Assembly: GCA_903919985.1 (NCBI GenBank)
Contig: CAIXKG010000160.1
Location: 1 to 45,495, forward strand
DNA length: 45,495 bases
Source: an uncultured Opitutia bacterium
GTDB lineage: Bacteria > Verrucomicrobiota > Verrucomicrobiia > Opitutales > Opitutaceae
Direction of reading: 5' to 3'
Position numbers and translations under genes: made by a program. Of the stretch, positions 43,392 through 45,495 are shown piece after piece. How positions within the stretch are numbered: position 1 is the stretch's first letter; the number at the start of each line of letters is the position of its first letter. A model generated the notes under the pieces. It searched no databases and was not told the DNA's origin. It worked only from the letters and a program-made list of their open reading frames with translations.

Positions 43392-44510
43392 ATGGAAGTT
43401 CTGCCCGACATCTCCCCGTTTCAACGCCGCCTCGACGAACTCGATGCGCAGATGGCGGATCCCTCGTTCTACGCCAATTCCCGCCGCGCGGCCGACGTCA
43501 CGCGGGAGCATCAGAAACTGCAAAAATTGGTGGAGGATTTTCGGCTGCACGAACGGCTCCTGCGCGAGCTCTCCGAGGCCACGGCGTTGGCCAAGGATGG
43601 CACGGCCGATCGGGAAATGCGCGAGCTCGCGGCCGATGAACTCCCCCAGCTGGTGCGACGCGCCGAGGCCCTGCGGCAGTCGGTGTTGAGCGCGATGATT
43701 CCACCAGACCCGACCGACTCGCGTAACACCGTCATGGAAATTCGCGCCGGCTCGGGCGGCGACGAAGCGAGCCTGTTCGCGGCGGAATTATTCCGCCTCT
43801 ACTCGCGCTACGCCGACGCCCGCGGTTGGAAAATCCAGCCGATGAGCAGCAGTCAGTCGGAACGCGGTGGCTTCAAGGAGGTGATTTTCCTCATCACCGG
43901 CACGGACGTCTATAAGCAGTTTAAATTCGAAAGCGGTGTGCATCGCGTGAAACGCGTGCCGGTGACCGAGGCGAACGGGCGGATTCACACGTCGACGGTC
44001 ACGGTTGCTGTGCTGCCGGAGGCGGAGGAGGTCGACGTCGTGATCGATCCGCAGGAACTGGAAATCACGGTGGCGCGGGCCAGCGGTCCGGGTGGGCAGG
44101 GCGTCAACACCACGGATTCCGCGGTCCAGATTTTGCACAAGCCCACGGGCTTGATCGTGACGTGTGCGGACGAACGTTCGCAGATCAAAAACAAAGCGAA
44201 GGCGATGACCGTGCTGCGTTCACGACTGCTGCAGCGGCGGCAGGACGAAGAGCACGCGAAATACGCTGCGGTGCGTCGTAATCAGATCGGTTCAGGTGAC
44301 CGCAGCGAACGCATCCGCACGTATCACTTCCTGCAGAACCGCGTGACGGAACACCGAATCGGGCTCACCTTGTATAGCCTGCCGCAGATTATGGAGGGGC
44401 GGATCGATGAGATCATCGAGGCGCTGCAGAAGGCGGACTATGAACAGAAGTTTGCCGCGCTGACCGGCCAAAGTTACACCCCGCCGCGAGCGAATGCGGA
44501 TGAGGACTAA
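43392..44510 (+). CDS. prfA: Peptide chain release factor 1
   Basis: RF1 reads UAA and UAG stop codons and releases the finished protein. The 372-residue protein has an N-terminal helical domain and EIRAGSGGDEAS. The stop-codon-reading PVT tripeptide is in RVPVTEANGR, the RF1 form of PxT. The catalytic GGQ tripeptide lies at 234-236 in GPGGQGVNTTDSAVQ. DERSQIKNKAKAM follows. All are standard. The glutamine of GGQ is the target of PrmC, whose gene follows after a one-base gap, so the two genes are almost surely co-transcribed. The ATG at 43392 gives the family-typical start. Confidence 0.97.
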   Translation: MEVLPDISPFQRRLDELDAQMADPSFYANSRRAADVTREHQKLQKLVEDFRLHERLLRELSEATALAKDGTADREMRELAADELPQLVRRAEALRQSVLSAMIPPDPTDSRNTVMEIRAGSGGDEASLFAAELFRLYSRYADARGWKIQPMSSSQSERGGFKEVIFLITGTDVYKQFKFESGVHRVKRVPVTEANGRIHTSTVTVAVLPEAEEVDVVIDPQELEITVARASGPGGQGVNTTDSAVQILHKPTGLIVTCADERSQIKNKAKAMTVLRSRLLQRRQDEEHAKYAAVRRNQIGSGDRSERIRTYHFLQNRVTEHRIGLTLYSLPQIMEGRIDEIIEALQKADYEQKFAALTGQSYTPPRANADED

Positions 44511-44511
44511 G

Positions 44512-45366
44512 ATGCTCTCCGTCCTCGAAATCATTCAGAAGACGGCGGATTTTTTGAGCGCGAAGGGCGTCGAGTCCGCGCGCTTGAACGCTGAGCTGCT
44601 CATCGGTCATGCGCTCGGCTTAAAGCGCATGCAGCTTTACCTTCAGTTCGAGCGCCTGCTGACCGAGCTGGAGTTGGAAAAAGTGCGGCCCTTGGTCCGC
44701 CGGCGGGCCGCGCGCGAGCCGTTGCAATATATTCTCGGTCAAACGGATTTTCACGGACTGCGATTAAAGGTCGATCGCCGCGCGCTCATTCCGCGTCCGG
44801 AAACAGAGCTACTGGTCGAAATTGTGATCGGCTTAGTCTTGGCCAATCCTCCGGCGCGCGTGCTCGATTTAGGGACCGGCAGTGGCGCGATCGCCCTCGC
44901 ACTGGGCGTGGCCCTGCCCGCGGCTGAGGTCACCGGAGTAGATCTGAGCGACGACGCCTTGGCGCTCGCCGCCGAAAATGCGGCGAGTATTCCGGGCGGT
45001 GCTAAAGTTCGCTGGATTCGCTCTTCTTGGTTCACGAATTTGGACGGTGAGGCTCCCTACGATCTTATTGTCGCGAATCCGCCGTATCTTTCGGCTGAGG
45101 AAACGGCGGAGGCGGCGCCCGAAGTGAGCGCCCATGAACCCGCCAGCGCGTTGATCTCTGGCGACGGCGGCATCGCGGATCTGCGGGCCATTGTTCTCGG
45201 AGCGGCGAAATACATGGCGCCGGGCGGTCTACTCGCGCTTGAGACCGGCATCACGCATCACGCGGAATTGGCTCAGCTGGCCGCTTCGAACGGATTTCCC
45301 CGCGTGGAATCCCGGCAGGATTTGACCCGCCGCGATCGTTTCCTTCTCGCGTGGTCTGCGCTGTGA
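44512..45366 (+). CDS. prmC: Release-factor glutamine N5-methyltransferase
   Basis: PrmC methylates the glutamine of the GGQ motif in RF1 and RF2 with SAM, which speeds peptide release. The 284-residue protein has an N-terminal five-helix bundle (1-100), then SAM-binding LDLGTGSGAIALAL (118-131), VTGVDLSDDAL and the NPPY motif (189-192). The start is ATG 44512, one base after the prfA stop, with a GAGGA ribosome binding site at 44502-44506 inside the prfA end. Two ATGs inside prfA (44494, 44500) are less likely. Confidence 0.97.
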   Translation: MLSVLEIIQKTADFLSAKGVESARLNAELLIGHALGLKRMQLYLQFERLLTELELEKVRPLVRRRAAREPLQYILGQTDFHGLRLKVDRRALIPRPETELLVEIVIGLVLANPPARVLDLGTGSGAIALALGVALPAAEVTGVDLSDDALALAAENAASIPGGAKVRWIRSSWFTNLDGEAPYDLIVANPPYLSAEETAEAAPEVSAHEPASALISGDGGIADLRAIVLGAAKYMAPGGLLALETGITHHAELAQLAASNGFPRVESRQDLTRRDRFLLAWSAL

Positions 45367-45495
45367 ATTCGCCGTGGGAATCCGTTGGACGAGGTCCGCC
45401 GTAAGCCCTAGCGCCGGATTTTCTCAGCGGACCATGGAAAACCGGCTAAGCTGGGACTGAGGCAGTCGACCCAAAAGACGCTCGCTGGGCCGCGC

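Overview
The window reads as a chromosomal segment of a GC-rich Gram-negative bacterium, most likely a member of the Verrucomicrobiota close to Opitutus (Opitutaceae). This is inference from protein character and gene mix: lpxK means an LPS outer membrane, menB points to menaquinone, and there are many secreted proteins, a SET-domain protein, a GxxExxY protein and abundant palindromic intergenic repeats. No rRNA, phage block, CRISPR array or transposase was seen. One tRNA gene, tRNA-Phe with an encoded CCA, is present.

Layout. 1-6466 (+): the C-terminal part of a GlcD-like FAD oxidase, a polytopic glycosyltransferase-like protein, and smc. 6754-10019: menB (+), a malate/lactate dehydrogenase-family gene (-) and class II fructose-bisphosphate aldolase (-), separated by copies of one palindromic repeat family. 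10323-14561 (-): topoisomerase III and a class V aminotransferase, divergent from lpxK (14634-15830, +). 16084-18600 (-): tsaE, thiL and a CPBP membrane protease. 18870-22165 (-): the pyrimidine cluster pyrR-pyrB-pyrC, in which a 461-bp unit with 31-bp terminal inverted repeats and a single GxxExxY (PDDEXK-like) gene sits exactly between pyrB and pyrC. 22497-25359 (-): a VF530-family protein, a lipoprotein aspartyl protease with a PDZ domain, and an MFS transporter. 25825-32198 (-): glyA, a low-molecular-weight phosphatase, a secreted protein of unknown function, purD and a large LOG-like Rossmann protein. 32447-33235 (+): a periplasmic FKBP isomerase with a clear intrinsic terminator. 33781-33856 (-): tRNA-Phe. 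34065-37262: a SET-domain gene (+) tail to tail with a SNF2 helicase gene (-). The helicase carries in-frame copies of palindromic and low-complexity repeats. 37501-45366: a Gfo/Idh/MocA oxidoreductase, a GH63-like glucosidase, a lysozyme-fold-like exported protein, a HAD phosphatase (-), and the prfA-prmC translation-termination pair.

Most genes are core metabolism or housekeeping: nucleotide synthesis (pyrRBC, purD), one-carbon units (glyA), glycolysis (fba), lipid A (lpxK), thiamine (thiL), tRNA modification (tsaE), chromosome structure (smc, topB) and release-factor methylation (prfA/prmC). The unusual biology is in the repeats: a one-gene inverted-repeat cassette inside the pyr operon, and a 98-100 bp palindrome that appears twice, in the same reading frame, inside the SNF2 gene. 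Two further intergenic stretches look like small genes broken by single-base frameshifts in short homopolymers. The last 129 bases (45367-45495) hold nothing recognisable.
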